A stretch of 64,000 nucleotides of DNA from Cytobacillus firmus. Its GTDB lineage: Bacteria > Bacillota > Bacilli > Bacillales > Cytobacillaceae. The translations under genes were made by a program, and so were the position numbers. Positions 45,417 to 55,165 of this stretch are shown here, one piece after another. The notes below the pieces were generated by a model. It saw only the letters and a list, made by a program, of their open reading frames with translations. It had not been told where the DNA came from and did not search any database. The DNA lies in contig NZ_CP098323.1 in the NCBI RefSeq assembly GCF_023657595.1, positions 3,930,001-3,994,000 on the forward strand, read 5' to 3'. Position 1 is the first letter of the stretch. Each line of letters opens with the position of its first letter.

Positions 45417-46427
45417 CTATTCAGCATAAAGATACATTAAACGCGGTGAGTTTGGCTGTGATAATAACTTCATCACGCCTGCCATTTCCAGGTCATCACC
45501 CATGATTTTTCGCGCACCCATGCTGAACATGGATCCGAACCCGAAATTCTCAGAATACTTTACTACCTGCGCACCATTTAATTTATGATCTTTCTTTAAT
45601 TGTTCAATAACATCATCGTCATAGCCAAAACCATCAATCAGATTCAGTTCTTTCGCCTGCCGCCCGTCATAAATTCTGCCGTCAGCAACTTCTTTCACCT
45701 GTGCCTCAGTTAATCCGCGGCCTTCCGAAATAACTTTAACAAATCCCTCATAGGAATTATTAATCATGGATTGAAGAATTTTTCTTTCCTCATCCGTCAT
45801 CTCCCTGGTAGGGCTCATAATATCTTTATATGGACCGCTCTTAATCGTAACGAACTCGACACCATATTTTTCAGCAAGCCCCGCATAATTATAGCCCTGC
45901 ATGATAACACCAAGAGAACCGGTCAATGTCTCGGGGCTGGCAAAAATCTTGTCAGCTGGAGCAGAAATATAATAGCCTCCTGATGCAGCCATTGATCCCA
46001 TCGATATGTATACCGGCTTCTTTGTTTCTTTTTGGATTTCAATAATCTTATCATGTATTTCGGCGCTTTCCACTACCCCTCCGCCTGGGGAATTAACCTT
46101 AATGACTATCGCCTTTACTGTACTGTCTTCTTTTACATAGTCAAGATTATCCATAAACCCTTTGTGATTATATCCCGGACTTGCAAATAAAGAAGCTGCA
46201 TCACCCGTATCCTGGATCACTCCATTCACGTCCAGCACAGCAATCTTTTTCTGTGCATTTCCCTCTTCAATGACTTCTTCCAAAAATGCTTCATTGCCTC
46301 CTGCAAAGAGTTCATTTACCGAGCTTTCAAAATCTGTAAATGCAAATGCAGTCACGAAATTCAGCACAACGGAAAATACAAACAAACCTGCTGCTATACC
46401 CAGTGCAGCCCAACGTTTTCCATTCAT
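45417..46427 (-). CDS. sppA: Signal peptide peptidase SppA
   Basis: This 336-residue membrane protease degrades signal peptides left in the membrane. An N-terminal membrane helix (about 7-28) is followed by the S49 peptidase domain: IVIKVNSPGGGVVESAEI, the catalytic Ser149 in GSMAASGGYYIS and the probable catalytic Lys201 in IKSGPYKDIMSP (a spacing of 52, as in B. subtilis SppA Ser147/Lys199). The ATG follows AAAGGAGGATTTCTTA. It is divergent from nadK2 (ppnKB) and followed by yteJ. Confidence 0.93.
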   Translation of the reverse strand: MNGKRWAALGIAAGLFVFSVVLNFVTAFAFTDFESSVNELFAGGNEAFLEEVIEEGNAQKKIAVLDVNGVIQDTGDAASLFASPGYNHKGFMDNLDYVKEDSTVKAIVIKVNSPGGGVVESAEIHDKIIEIQKETKKPVYISMGSMAASGGYYISAPADKIFASPETLTGSLGVIMQGYNYAGLAEKYGVEFVTIKSGPYKDIMSPTREMTDEERKILQSMINNSYEGFVKVISEGRGLTEAQVKEVADGRIYDGRQAKELNLIDGFGYDDDVIEQLKKDHKLNGAQVVKYSENFGFGSMFSMGARKIMGDDLEMAGVMKLLSQPNSPRLMYLYAE

Positions 46428-46641
46428 TAAGAAATCCTCCTTTTAAAATGCCCTCTCCTAACATAATCAGCCGCCTTGTTAGACAGATTATGATTCCCAG
46501 AAAACCTATTCGCCACATATTCTTCATACGTATAAAACTTTAAAAATGTTTCAAAAAAAGGTAAACTGAATTCAACAACCATAATCATAGCAAAATTTGA
46601 ATTATTTGGGAAAGACTTTCTTACTGCTTGGAGGAATGAAT

Positions 46642-47442
46642 ATGCCTGAAAGACGCAATATATACTTCTATCACAAAAAAGATGAAGCAACGATGGAAAA
46701 AGTAGCTCCTCTTTACAGCCTGGCTGAGGAGCATGCCTTTACGATCGTCAATGACTTCAAAAAAGCCAATATCATTGTAAGCATAGGGGGAGACGGTACG
46801 TTTTTGCAGGCTGTCCGGAAAACCGGCTATAGAGATGACTGTTTGTATGCCGGAATTTCGACGACCGGAAGCCTTAGCCTGTATTGTGATTTCCATCTTG
46901 ATGATACAGACAAGATGGTGGAGGCAATGACAAATGAACAAGTAGAGGTAAGACGCTATCCCACTATCGATGTTACAGTTGATGACCAGACATCCTTTCA
47001 GTGCTTGAATGAATTCAGCATCCGTTCTGCCATAATTAAAACATTTGTAATCGATGTCTTTATCGATGACTTTCATTTTGAAACTTTCCGCGGGGACGGA
47101 ATGATTGTTGCCACTCCAACCGGAAGCACAGCTTATAATAAGTCAGTAAATGGAGCAGTTGTTGATCCGCTGCTGCCATGCATGCAGGTGAGCGAACTAG
47201 CTTCACTGAATAACAACCGCTATCGTACACTTGGATCGTCCTTTATTCTGAGCGGAGACCGGCAGCTGACCCTCAAAGTGGTTCAAGATGGCAATGACCA
47301 TCCGACAATGGGAATGGACAATGAAGCCCTAAGCATTCAGCATGTTGAAAAGATTGATATAAAACTAAGCAGCAATATCATTAAGACTGTTAAACTGAAG
47401 GACAACTCCTTTTGGCAAAAAGTGAAGAGGACATTTTTATAA
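46642..47442 (+). CDS. ppnKB: NAD kinase, second paralogue (PpnKB)
   Basis: This 266-residue kinase makes NADP from NAD. It shows the ATP-grip SIGGDGTFLQAVR (GGDG motif), NEFSIRS, and TPTGSTAYNKSVNGAVVDPLLPCMQ. Bacillus has two paralogues; position next to sppA and ytcJ marks this as PpnKB (YtdI). The ATG at 46642 has GGAGG seven bases upstream and gives the expected length; an extension to 46597 is unsupported. A family C repeat begins about 60 nt past the stop. Confidence 0.93.
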   Translation: MPERRNIYFYHKKDEATMEKVAPLYSLAEEHAFTIVNDFKKANIIVSIGGDGTFLQAVRKTGYRDDCLYAGISTTGSLSLYCDFHLDDTDKMVEAMTNEQVEVRRYPTIDVTVDDQTSFQCLNEFSIRSAIIKTFVIDVFIDDFHFETFRGDGMIVATPTGSTAYNKSVNGAVVDPLLPCMQVSELASLNNNRYRTLGSSFILSGDRQLTLKVVQDGNDHPTMGMDNEALSIQHVEKIDIKLSSNIIKTVKLKDNSFWQKVKRTFL

Positions 47443-47501
47443 TAATAGGATGTATTCGTAAAGCTTTTTGCTATTAGACAGGTACTAAATTTAACTTCTG
47501 A

Positions 47502-47729
47502 GCTGATTGGAGCGGAAGGTTCGAGATCCTCTATCGCATTTTCTTCGTGCGATGTTTTTTCAGGGAAGCATATTCAACGTCCTGCGGGAGCAGCGGGACA
47601 GGTGTGACCCCCCGGAGACGCGCAGCGTCGAGGAGGCTTAGCGCCCGCCACGCGTTTCGCTGAGCAGCCTGGAGCGGAAATCAACGGATAACATTGAAAG
47701 GCAAAAAAACAATTTATACGAGAAGAGCC
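47502..47729 (+). repeat. Repeat family C, copy C1
   Basis: Read on the plus strand it starts GCTGATTGGAGCGGAAGG, contains CGTCCTGCGGGAGCAGCGGG and GAGCAGCCTGGAGCGGAAAT, and continues as CAACGGATAACATTGAAAGG to AGAGCC. It matches the minus strand of 59219-59456 over the full length. Short ends GTTGATT and AATCAAC are inverted. It lies between the convergent ppnKB and rarD, just before their shared terminator. It accounts for the 328-base gap. Confidence 0.85.
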
Positions 47730-47732
47730 TAG

Positions 47733-47770
47733 AAAAAAGAGTTTCGCATATCTGTGCGAAACTCTTTTTT
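47733..47770. terminator. Bidirectional terminator between ppnKB and rarD
   Basis: A perfect 16-bp stem (47733-47748 with 47755-47770) has A6 and T6 ends and reaches the rarD stop. Confidence 0.9.
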
Positions 47771-48703
47771 CTATATGCCAATACCTTTTCCGCGCTTTAG
47801 TTTTGTTTCCCGATGGGCAAAAAGCTTTGTCCTCGAAACAGAGTAAATCGTTAAAGCCAGCCAGATAAACATAAAGGAAAGCATGTGAAGTTTTGTAAAG
47901 TGCTCATGATAAACGAAAATTCCCAGAATCAGCGTAATTGTCGGCGCAATATACTGCAGAAAGCCAAGCATGGACATCGGTATCTTTTGAGCTCCTTTGG
48001 CAAAGTACAAGAGCGGCACTGCTGTGGCTGCGCCTGCCCCAATAAGAAGCAAGTCTGTGCTTATCGAAACATGCAGAAAAGCCTGCTTATCATTCATAAA
48101 AAGCATCACCATATAAATAAATGCGAGCGGAGTCACTACTAACGTTTCCAGCGTTAAGCCAATAGCCGAATCAACTTTTATAAGCTTTTTGGCCAGCCCG
48201 TAAAGGCCAAAGGATAATGCGAGAACAATGGCTATCCAGGGGAACCGCCCATAGCTGACAGTCAAAATCATAACTCCGGCAAACGCAAACCCAAAAGATA
48301 CATATTGCGCAGGTGATAGTTTCTCTTTAAAAACCAGCATGCCCAGAATCACACTTACGAGAGGATTAATATAATAGCCGAGACTGGCCTCAATCATCTG
48401 ATCGGTATTGACCGCCCAAATATATAAAAACCAGTTAGTGCTGATTAGAATGGAGGCAATCACAAGGGCGAAAAGCTGCTTTTTGTTTGTTTTAAATCCT
48501 TTAAGTGTTGCAGCAAAAGCATTCCACTTTTTTGAGGCCAGCAGAATAATCAGCATAAAGAAGAATGACCAAAAAATCCGGTTAGCCAAAATTTCATCTG
48601 CCTGTACGTGATCCACTAACTTCCAATATATAGGCAAAATGCCCCATAAAAAGTACGCAAACCCTGCGTATAGAGCTCCCATTTGCACTTCATTATTTTT
48701 CAT
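47771..48703 (-). CDS. rarD: EamA-family transporter RarD
   Basis: This 310-residue protein has ten predicted membrane helices and the RarD/EamA pattern (GFAYFLWGILPIYWK, LISTNWFLYIWAVNTDQMIEASLGYYINPL, FLQYIAPTITLILGIFVYHE). RarD is a predicted permease of the drug/metabolite transporter superfamily; its substrate is unknown. The ATG follows GAGGAAATGCA. It is not part of the B. subtilis ppnKB-ytcJ arrangement as I know it, so it may be a local addition. Confidence 0.88.
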   Translation of the reverse strand: MKNNEVQMGALYAGFAYFLWGILPIYWKLVDHVQADEILANRIFWSFFFMLIILLASKKWNAFAATLKGFKTNKKQLFALVIASILISTNWFLYIWAVNTDQMIEASLGYYINPLVSVILGMLVFKEKLSPAQYVSFGFAFAGVMILTVSYGRFPWIAIVLALSFGLYGLAKKLIKVDSAIGLTLETLVVTPLAFIYMVMLFMNDKQAFLHVSISTDLLLIGAGAATAVPLLYFAKGAQKIPMSMLGFLQYIAPTITLILGIFVYHEHFTKLHMLSFMFIWLALTIYSVSRTKLFAHRETKLKRGKGIGI

Positions 48704-48792
48704 TGCATTTCCTCAATTCTTTCTAGTATCGAAATATTTATATTATAAGCCCGCCTTGAAAATGTTTGCAATCATTTTTTCCTGCCAAAAAG

Positions 48793-48827
48793 AATGTCAG
48801 GCACCTATTGGATAGGCACCTGACATT
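48793..48827 (-). terminator. Terminator after ytcJ
   Basis: AATGTCAGG..CCTAT and ATAGG..CCTGACATT pair over 14 bp with a 2x2 internal mismatch and a 3-nt loop, five bases past the ytcJ stop. The U-run on the minus strand is short. Confidence 0.75.
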
Positions 48828-48832
48828 TTCAT

Positions 48833-50428
48833 TTATCTTTCGTATACTATTTTTCCATCAATAACGGTTTTGTTAACGGTAACGGCTGCAATTTGCCCTA
48901 TTGGCATTTTAAAAATATCTTCATTTAAAATAGTGAAATCTGCCAGATACCCTTCTTGTATGACGCCTCTATCATTTTCATGGGAGGCAGCATATGCACT
49001 GCCTTTTGTGAATAAGCATACTGCTTCATACACAGATAATGCCTCACTTGGATAATAGACTGTGTTATGCGGATCATCTATGTTTGTTCTCGTTACAGCT
49101 GCATGAATACCAAGAAATGGATTGGCTGGCTCAATTGGTGCGTCAGAGCCTCCTGCACAATGTACTCCTTCTTTCAGCAGTGTCTTCCATGCGTAGCAAT
49201 ACTCCATATTTTCTTCACCAATTCGGTCGATCACCCAAGGAAAGTCGGAGGCTGTAAATCTCGGCTGGATATCAAGGATTAAAGGCAGTTTTTTAGCCCT
49301 TTCAATAAGCTCCTTGCGCAATATTTGTGCATGAATCAGTCTGTCTCGCCCCAGACCTTCCAATGGATGCTTTTCTATTGCATTTAATGCCATTTCAAAT
49401 GCCAAATCTCCAATCGTATGGATGGCAACCGGCATTTCATGGTTGCGGGCTTTCTCCACTAAGGCATCAAGCTGCTCCTGTGAAAAAATAGCAACTCCCG
49501 AAGTGGATGGATCATCTGCATAGGGATGGCTTAGTAAAGCCGTCCTTCCCCCTAAAGCCCCATCGGCAAATATCTTCATAGCACCAAACTCTATATGTTT
49601 ACTTCCCGCTAAAAATCCTCCGCCTGATTCCTTCATTTCATCAGCAACTTCATGATGAACCAGCAGATGTGCCCGGAAAGAAAGACCTTCCTCCTCAATT
49701 ACCTGCCTGAAGGCCTGATAGGTCTGGGAGAACCCTCCATAATAATTGAGATCCTCAGTATGTCCTCCTGTCAATCCAAGCTTATAGGCATCATGAATGG
49801 CAGCGTGAAGCGCCTTCCTTAAATAGCCTTCTGAGACAGAAGGCATCACATTGTATAAAAGATCTTGGGCCTGATCCTTCAAAAGTCCATTGAGTTTTCC
49901 AAGTTCATCTTTTTCAATTATTCCTCCTGGAGGACATTCAGTATCTTCAGTAATATTTGCTTTGGATAATCCAAGAGAATTGACTGCAAGAGCATGTCTG
50001 CACACACGTTTCAGCATAACAGGGTGATTGGGAACATATTGGTCCAGCTCTGAAGCATAAATAGGCTCCGGCTGATCCCATAAATTTTCATTCCAGCCTT
50101 CCCCAATAACCCACTCTCCTTCTTCTATTGTCTCAGAAAATTGCTTAACAGCCTGAAGAACTTCCTGCTTTGATGTGTGCTCAGATAAGTCGAGCCTTAT
50201 CAGCCTTTCGCCATGCCCGATGAGATGCATATGGCTATCCACAAATCCCGGCAGCATGGTGCTTCCCTGCAGATCGATCTCCTTTTGAATTTCTTCTTTA
50301 TACTTACCCCTTAAATCTCCTAAAGCGCCAACTTCAATAATTTGGCTGCCTTCTGTAAAAACGGCCTCTATTTGATGGCCTTCCTGCTGAAGGGTATATA
50401 TCGGCCCCCCGTGCCATAGCGTTCCCAT
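48833..50428 (-). CDS. ytcJ: YtcJ-like amidohydrolase
   Basis: This 531-residue metal-dependent hydrolase has the amidohydrolase fold: an N-terminal beta domain, the metal motif MLPGFVDSHMHLIGHG, a KIFADGALGGRTALL segment, the HTIGDLAFEMALNAIE metal His, and GGSDAPIEPANPFLGIHAAVTR with the catalytic Asp. It belongs to the YtcJ-like subfamily whose substrates are mostly unknown. The ATG follows AAAGGAGAAAAGATTAT. It lies downstream of ytcI and is separated from it by the 50481-50510 terminator. Confidence 0.88.
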   Translation of the reverse strand: MGTLWHGGPIYTLQQEGHQIEAVFTEGSQIIEVGALGDLRGKYKEEIQKEIDLQGSTMLPGFVDSHMHLIGHGERLIRLDLSEHTSKQEVLQAVKQFSETIEEGEWVIGEGWNENLWDQPEPIYASELDQYVPNHPVMLKRVCRHALAVNSLGLSKANITEDTECPPGGIIEKDELGKLNGLLKDQAQDLLYNVMPSVSEGYLRKALHAAIHDAYKLGLTGGHTEDLNYYGGFSQTYQAFRQVIEEEGLSFRAHLLVHHEVADEMKESGGGFLAGSKHIEFGAMKIFADGALGGRTALLSHPYADDPSTSGVAIFSQEQLDALVEKARNHEMPVAIHTIGDLAFEMALNAIEKHPLEGLGRDRLIHAQILRKELIERAKKLPLILDIQPRFTASDFPWVIDRIGEENMEYCYAWKTLLKEGVHCAGGSDAPIEPANPFLGIHAAVTRTNIDDPHNTVYYPSEALSVYEAVCLFTKGSAYAASHENDRGVIQEGYLADFTILNEDIFKMPIGQIAAVTVNKTVIDGKIVYER

Positions 50429-50480
50429 ATAATCTTTTCTCCTTTAATAAGTAAAAGTTCACATTTACCATAGTATAACA

Positions 50481-50510
50481 AAAATACAGGCGGAATTCCG
50501 CCTGTATTTT
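50481..50510 (-). terminator. Terminator after ytcI
   Basis: Positions 50481-50510 form a 30-bp perfect palindrome (13-bp stem, loop AATT) with TTTTTG following on the minus strand. Confidence 0.9.
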
Positions 50511-50519
50511 TCAAAGCAT

Positions 50520-52109
50520 TCAGTTTTGCGCTGAAGCAGTTTCCGCTTCTTTTTTACGCAATTCCACACGCATGATTTTTCCAGAAGTCGTTTTTGGCAG
50601 CTCAGATAAAAACTCAATTTTCCGAGGATATTTATAAGGAGCTGTCAGCTCTTTTACATGCTCCTGGAGCTGGGAAACAAGGTTAGGATCTTTTTGGTCG
50701 ACACCCTCCCTTAATACAACAAATGCTTTAACGATCGATCCGCGCACTTCATCAGGACTACCTACAACTGCACATTCTGCTACATACGGATGCTTTACAA
50801 GTGCATCTTCCACCTCGAATGGTCCGATCGTATAGCCTGAGCTGATAATAATATCATCACCGCGTCCTTCAAACCAGAAATAGCCATCTTCATCTTTCTT
50901 AGCTTTATCTCCGGTAATATAGTAATCACCGCGGAATTGCATAGCAGTTCTTTCCGGGTCTTTATAATAATTTTTAAAGAGTGCAGGAGTTTCTATATGG
51001 ACAGCGATATCTCCTGTCTCACCCACAGCACATATTTCACCGTCTTCATTTATAATGTCGACTCTGTTGCCTGGAGTCGGTTTGCCCATTGATCCAGCTT
51101 TTAGCTCCATATCCTTTGTAATGCCGACAAGCAGGGTATTTTCAGTCTGTCCATACCCATCACGGACATTCACGTTAAAATGCTTCTTAAATGTATCAAT
51201 CACTTCCCTGTTGAGCGGTTCACCCGCCGAAACAGCACTATGAAGGGCCGGCAGCTTGTATTCATGTATATTGTCAGCCTTTGCCATCAGCCTGTATTCA
51301 GTCGGTGTGCAGCAAAGGACATTTACCTGATAATCTTCTAATAGCTGCAAGTATTTTTTCGGCTCAAACTTTCCATTGTAGACAACTCCGGTGGCACCAG
51401 AACCAAGAACGGAAAGGAACGGGCTCCAGATCCACTTTTGCCAGCCGGGGCCAGCAGTTGCCCATACTGTATCACCTTCATTAATACATAACCAGTTCGG
51501 TGCTGCTGTTTTTAGGTGTGCAAATGCCCAGCCATGTGTATGTACGACACCTTTAGGGTTTCCGGTTGTTCCAGATGTATATGAAAGAAATGCCATGTCA
51601 TCCCGGGATGTGTCAGCCAATGAAAGTTCCGGTGAAGACTGTTTCATTTCCTCGTCCAGACTGATCCAGCCATCTGCATTTCCGCCTATCACAAATTTCG
51701 GCAGGACTTCTGCTTCCTTAATATCTTTAAATTGGTCAACATATGGATAATAACTTACGATCGCTTTAACATCGCCATGATTAATGCGGTATTGCAGATC
51801 TTTCGTTCGAAGCATTTCTGAACTTGGTATGACGACAATTCCTGCTTTCAATGATGCAATGTAAACCTGATATGCTTCAATCAGTTTTGGAACAATGATC
51901 AGAATAACATCTCCTTTATTAAGACCATTTTCCAAGAAAACGTTTCCAATTTTATTTGCATTAAGGATCAGTTCACTGTATGTAATCTCTTTCTTTTCTC
52001 CCTGCTCATTTTCCCACTTTATTGCAAGTTTGTCCTTATTTCCGGCAAACCGCTCCATTTCTGATACGAGATTGTATTTCTCCGGTGCAATTAAGTCTTC
52101 CCGTTTCAT
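50520..52109 (-). CDS. ytcI: Acyl-CoA synthetase/AMP-dependent ligase YtcI
   Basis: This 529-residue adenylate-forming enzyme activates a carboxylic acid to its CoA thioester. It has the P-loop YTSGTTGNPKGVVHTH, the DGYGQTEN motif, YYITGDKAKKDEDGYFWFEGRGDDIIISSGY with the core A8 hinge, and PKTTSGKIMRVELRK with the catalytic Lys. It is in the medium-chain/acetyl-CoA synthetase group; the exact substrate is unknown. The ATG at 52109 follows GGGGGAGATTTG. It stands between ytcJ and the SASP gene as in B. subtilis. Confidence 0.9.
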   Translation of the reverse strand: MKREDLIAPEKYNLVSEMERFAGNKDKLAIKWENEQGEKKEITYSELILNANKIGNVFLENGLNKGDVILIIVPKLIEAYQVYIASLKAGIVVIPSSEMLRTKDLQYRINHGDVKAIVSYYPYVDQFKDIKEAEVLPKFVIGGNADGWISLDEEMKQSSPELSLADTSRDDMAFLSYTSGTTGNPKGVVHTHGWAFAHLKTAAPNWLCINEGDTVWATAGPGWQKWIWSPFLSVLGSGATGVVYNGKFEPKKYLQLLEDYQVNVLCCTPTEYRLMAKADNIHEYKLPALHSAVSAGEPLNREVIDTFKKHFNVNVRDGYGQTENTLLVGITKDMELKAGSMGKPTPGNRVDIINEDGEICAVGETGDIAVHIETPALFKNYYKDPERTAMQFRGDYYITGDKAKKDEDGYFWFEGRGDDIIISSGYTIGPFEVEDALVKHPYVAECAVVGSPDEVRGSIVKAFVVLREGVDQKDPNLVSQLQEHVKELTAPYKYPRKIEFLSELPKTTSGKIMRVELRKKEAETASAQN

Positions 52110-52238
52110 CAAATCTCCCCCTGACAATTTCATTTGCTGGTGTCTGATCCTGATGCGTAATCTATAGAAATTATTATACTAAATTATTATAAAATTTAAA
52201 ATTATTTATTTTTTGAAAAATAATTTTTGCACAAAAAT

Positions 52239-52265
52239 AAGGAGCAGGAATAATTCCTGCTCCTT
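52239..52265 (-). terminator. Terminator after the SASP gene
   Basis: A perfect 12-bp stem (52239-52250 with 52254-52265, loop TAA) is followed by ATTTTTG on the minus strand. Confidence 0.87.
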
Positions 52266-52282
52266 GTAGCCATATTATTTAA

Positions 52283-52486
52283 TTATCTTTGGAAACCGCC
52301 TAATTGCTGTTCAGCCATTTGAACTAAACGCTTAGTGATTTCTCCACCTACAGAACCGTTAGCGCGAGAAGTAGTTTCAGCACCAAGGTTTACACCGAAT
52401 TCAGTAGCGATTTCGTACTTCATTTGGTCAAGAGCTTGTTGTACTCCAGGAACTAGAAGTTGGTTTGAGCTGTTGTTGTTTGCCAT
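52283..52486 (-). CDS. sspA: Alpha/beta-type small acid-soluble spore protein
   Basis: This 67-residue protein coats and protects spore DNA. It has both conserved blocks: the N-terminal [24 protein letters not shown], which includes the germination-protease cleavage site, and [23 protein letters not shown]. The ATG at 52486 follows AAGGAGGTGAAAATCAC. Position between ytcI and thiI is that of B. subtilis sspA, hence the symbol. A SigG-like promoter lies just upstream. Confidence 0.95.
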   Translation of the reverse strand: MANNNSSNQLLVPGVQQALDQMKYEIATEFGVNLGAETTSRANGSVGGEITKRLVQMAEQQLGGFQR

Positions 52487-52510
52487 GTGATTTTCACCTC
52501 CTTGTGAGTA

Positions 52511-52541
52511 TAGAATGTGTAGAATCACATGGCCATATACA
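52511..52541 (-). promoter_or_regulatory. Candidate SigG promoter of the SASP gene
   Basis: On the minus strand TGTATA (52536-52541), 18 nt, CATTCTA (52511-52517) resembles the SigG consensus (TGAATA, 17-18 nt, CATACTA) with one mismatch in each box. SASP genes are normally transcribed by SigG in the forespore. The implied leader would be very short, which lowers confidence. Confidence 0.35.
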
Positions 52542-52618
52542 CTAATTAATTGGTAATTGTTGTATTATTTTTTAAAAGTTAAATTAACAATTGCTGTTTT
52601 AGCATTTAGATGAGGCCC

Positions 52619-52766
52619 GTTGATTTCAGCATGGGTCACTTGCTCTTCGCGGGGAGGAACGGGAGCCTCCCGCAGGACATTGAATATGCTTCTCCGAATG
52701 AACACCGCACGAAGAACTTCAGCATTTTCGAGGATCAAGCGCTCTCCGCTACAATCAACTCATCAA
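52619..52766 (-). repeat. Repeat family C, short copy C2
   Basis: Read on the minus strand it starts GAGTTGATTGTAGCGGAGAG, keeps AATGTCCTGCGGGAG and ends GCTGAAATCAAC, but lacks the central GC-rich part of C1 and C3. It lies between thiI and the SASP gene, in the orientation of their transcription, and accounts for most of that gap. Confidence 0.75.
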
Positions 52767-52814
52767 AATAAAACCTGTTCCATATAGCAATTTAAACATT
52801 ATCCCGAATGTAAA

Positions 52815-54023
52815 TTAAAATAATTCCCCAAAAGATTCTTCATTGCGCGATTGAGGTTTAATAACCAGCTTTTCGGTCCCTTCGACTGCTTTTGCGATTA
52901 GAGGTTCAAAATCAACAAAGCTTTCAAAGCGGCGGACTTTGTCGCGTTTTGGTTTTGTTTTGGGTGATGAAGGAACAAAAACGGTACAGCAATCTTCAAA
53001 AGGCCTGATCGATATATCGTGTGTATCGATGGTTTGGGCAATGTCGATGATTTCTGATTTATCGGTTGTGATCAGCGGCCGCAGGATAGGGGTTGTCGTA
53101 ACATCGTTAATGGCAAACATGCTCTCTAGTGTCTGGCTTGCTACCTGTCCAAGGCTTTCCCCGGTTATAATGGCCAGGCCATCGTTTTTATCGCGGATTT
53201 CATCAGTGATCCGGAGCATTAATCGTCTTGTTGCTGTCATAGTATAATTCGACGGAACCTGCTGATGGATCAGCTGCTGGATTTCTGTAAATGGGACAAT
53301 ATGGAGAACAACGGTTCCAGCAATATTCGCAAGTTTTTCTGTCAAATCAATTACTTTTTGCTTTGCACGCTCACTGGTGAAAGGCGGGCTGTGAAAATGG
53401 ACAGCTTCAATTTCCAATCCTCTCTTCATGGATAAGTAACCTGCTACCGGGCTGTCAATTCCTCCCGAGAGCATAAGCATGGCTTTACCGCTCGAACCTG
53501 CAGGAAGTCCGCCAGCCCCCTCAATGGTTTCGCATGATAAGTAAGCCGCTTCTTCGCGAACTTCAATCTGCAGATTAATATCCGGTTTTTTTACGTTCAC
53601 TTTTAGACCCGGCACATTCTTCAGGAGGTGTCCGCCAAATTCATGATTAAGTTCGTCAGTATTTAAAGGGAAGCTTTTATCGGCTCTTTTAGCTGTAATC
53701 TTGAAGGTCTTTCCTTCATCAAAGTGTTTTAAAAACAATGCCAATGCTGCTGCTTTCATTTCTTCGATATCTTTATTGACTTTCACAGCAGGACTAAATG
53801 ACTGAATGCCAAAGATGCCTTTAAGGCGATCAGCAACCTCCCTGCCATCAGCACCATTCAACACAACGTACATTCGGTCTCTTGTAGATTCTATCTTGAT
53901 GCCGGGAAATTCATTCAGCACATCGTATATACTTTTTCTTAGTTTATCGACAAATTTATTGCGGTTTCTGCCTTTTGTGGAGATTTCTCCATATCGTATA
54001 AGTATACGGTCATAATTTATCAT
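52815..54023 (-). CDS. thiI: ThiI, tRNA 4-thiouridine sulfurtransferase
   Basis: This 402-residue enzyme adenylates U8 of tRNA and inserts sulfur. It has an N-terminal ferredoxin-like and THUMP domain (IRYGEISTKGRNRNKFV, 1-165) and a PP-loop domain (LMLSGGIDSPVAGYLSMKRG), with CCTVFVPSSPKTKP near the end. It lacks the C-terminal rhodanese domain of the E. coli protein, as in B. subtilis, where the neighbouring cysteine desulfurase delivers sulfur directly. The ATG overlaps the desulfurase stop by 4 nt. Confidence 0.95.
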   Translation of the reverse strand: MINYDRILIRYGEISTKGRNRNKFVDKLRKSIYDVLNEFPGIKIESTRDRMYVVLNGADGREVADRLKGIFGIQSFSPAVKVNKDIEEMKAAALALFLKHFDEGKTFKITAKRADKSFPLNTDELNHEFGGHLLKNVPGLKVNVKKPDINLQIEVREEAAYLSCETIEGAGGLPAGSSGKAMLMLSGGIDSPVAGYLSMKRGLEIEAVHFHSPPFTSERAKQKVIDLTEKLANIAGTVVLHIVPFTEIQQLIHQQVPSNYTMTATRRLMLRITDEIRDKNDGLAIITGESLGQVASQTLESMFAINDVTTTPILRPLITTDKSEIIDIAQTIDTHDISIRPFEDCCTVFVPSSPKTKPKRDKVRRFESFVDFEPLIAKAVEGTEKLVIKPQSRNEESFGELF

Positions 54024-55165
54024 GATTTCATAACCTCTCTTAGCCTAATAACGGTCTCTTTTACCGCCTGTATAAAAGTCTCTGCCTCTTCCTTCGTATT
54101 ATCATAAGACAAACTGACCCTGACTGCACTTTTCGCATCCTTTTCAGGAATTCCCATAGCCATCAGGGTACTGCTGGCAGCAGATTTCTTCGAAGAGCAG
54201 GCACTTGTAGTTGAAATAAAAATTCCGCGCTCTTCTAAAGCGTGTACAAATACCTCCGCTTTGAATCCTTTTATGGAGAAATTGACGATGTGGGGAGCAG
54301 AATTATTTTCAGGGGTATGAACTGTAATACCCTCAATACTTCCCACCTCCTCCATAATATAGGTTTTAATGGATGTAAGCCGGCTTAAGTGACTTTCCAT
54401 ATTATTCATCGTAAGCCTTAGGGCCTTTGCCATTGCTACAATGCCAGCTACATTTTCTGTGCCGCTTCTCATTTTCCATTCCTGATTGCCCCCGGAGAGC
54501 AGCGGCGAAAGACGAAGTCCATCACGAATGTACAAAACCCCATTCCCCTTCAAACCGTGGAATTTATGAGCCGAAATCGTACACAGATCCACGTGGGCCT
54601 GATAAAGGTCAAGGGGCACCTTGCCGATTCCCTGGACATGGTCTACATGGAATATGACCCTCGCATGTTTCTTCAGCATCTCACCTATTTCATTTATAGG
54701 CTGAATGGAACCAATTTCATTATTTACGTGCATAACAGAGACTAAGACAGTTTCCTGTGTAATTTCGTTTTCAATGTCTTCAGCATGGACAATACCTTTA
54801 CTGTCCGGTTCAATTACGCTAATTCGATAGCCCAATTCCTTCAGCTGATCTGCAGTCTCCCTTACAGAAGCATGTTCCAGTCCGGTGGTGATAATATGGC
54901 TGCCTCTTTTTCTATGCATTAATGCAGTTCCTTTTATAGCAAGGTTATTGCTTTCTGTTCCTCCGGATGTGAAATACACTTCGTTATTCTTAACATTCAG
55001 CAATTGGGCAATTTGCTCACGCGCTTGCATCAGCAGCCTCTCTGCCTTACCTCCAAATTCGTGCAGGGAAGAAGGATTCCCAAAATATTCTGAAGAAACC
55101 TTTATAAAAGAATCAAGCACTTCTTTATATGGTTTAGTTGTTGCACTGTTATCTAAATAAATCAC
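54020..55165 (-). CDS. nifZ: Cysteine desulfurase (NifZ/IscS type, ThiI partner)
   Basis: This 381-residue PLP enzyme takes sulfur from cysteine. The PLP lysine is Lys201 in SAHKFHGLKG, the N-terminal motif is YLDNSATTKP, and the catalytic Cys323 lies in STTSACSSKK on the mobile loop. The 4-nt overlap with thiI (ATGA) and the order match the B. subtilis nifZ-thiI pair, in which it supplies ThiI. The start is a GTG at 55165 after AAGGAGAAGACC. Confidence 0.93.
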   Translation of the reverse strand: MIYLDNSATTKPYKEVLDSFIKVSSEYFGNPSSLHEFGGKAERLLMQAREQIAQLLNVKNNEVYFTSGGTESNNLAIKGTALMHRKRGSHIITTGLEHASVRETADQLKELGYRISVIEPDSKGIVHAEDIENEITQETVLVSVMHVNNEIGSIQPINEIGEMLKKHARVIFHVDHVQGIGKVPLDLYQAHVDLCTISAHKFHGLKGNGVLYIRDGLRLSPLLSGGNQEWKMRSGTENVAGIVAMAKALRLTMNNMESHLSRLTSIKTYIMEEVGSIEGITVHTPENNSAPHIVNFSIKGFKAEVFVHALEERGIFISTTSACSSKKSAASSTLMAMGIPEKDAKSAVRVSLSYDNTKEEAETFIQAVKETVIRLREVMKS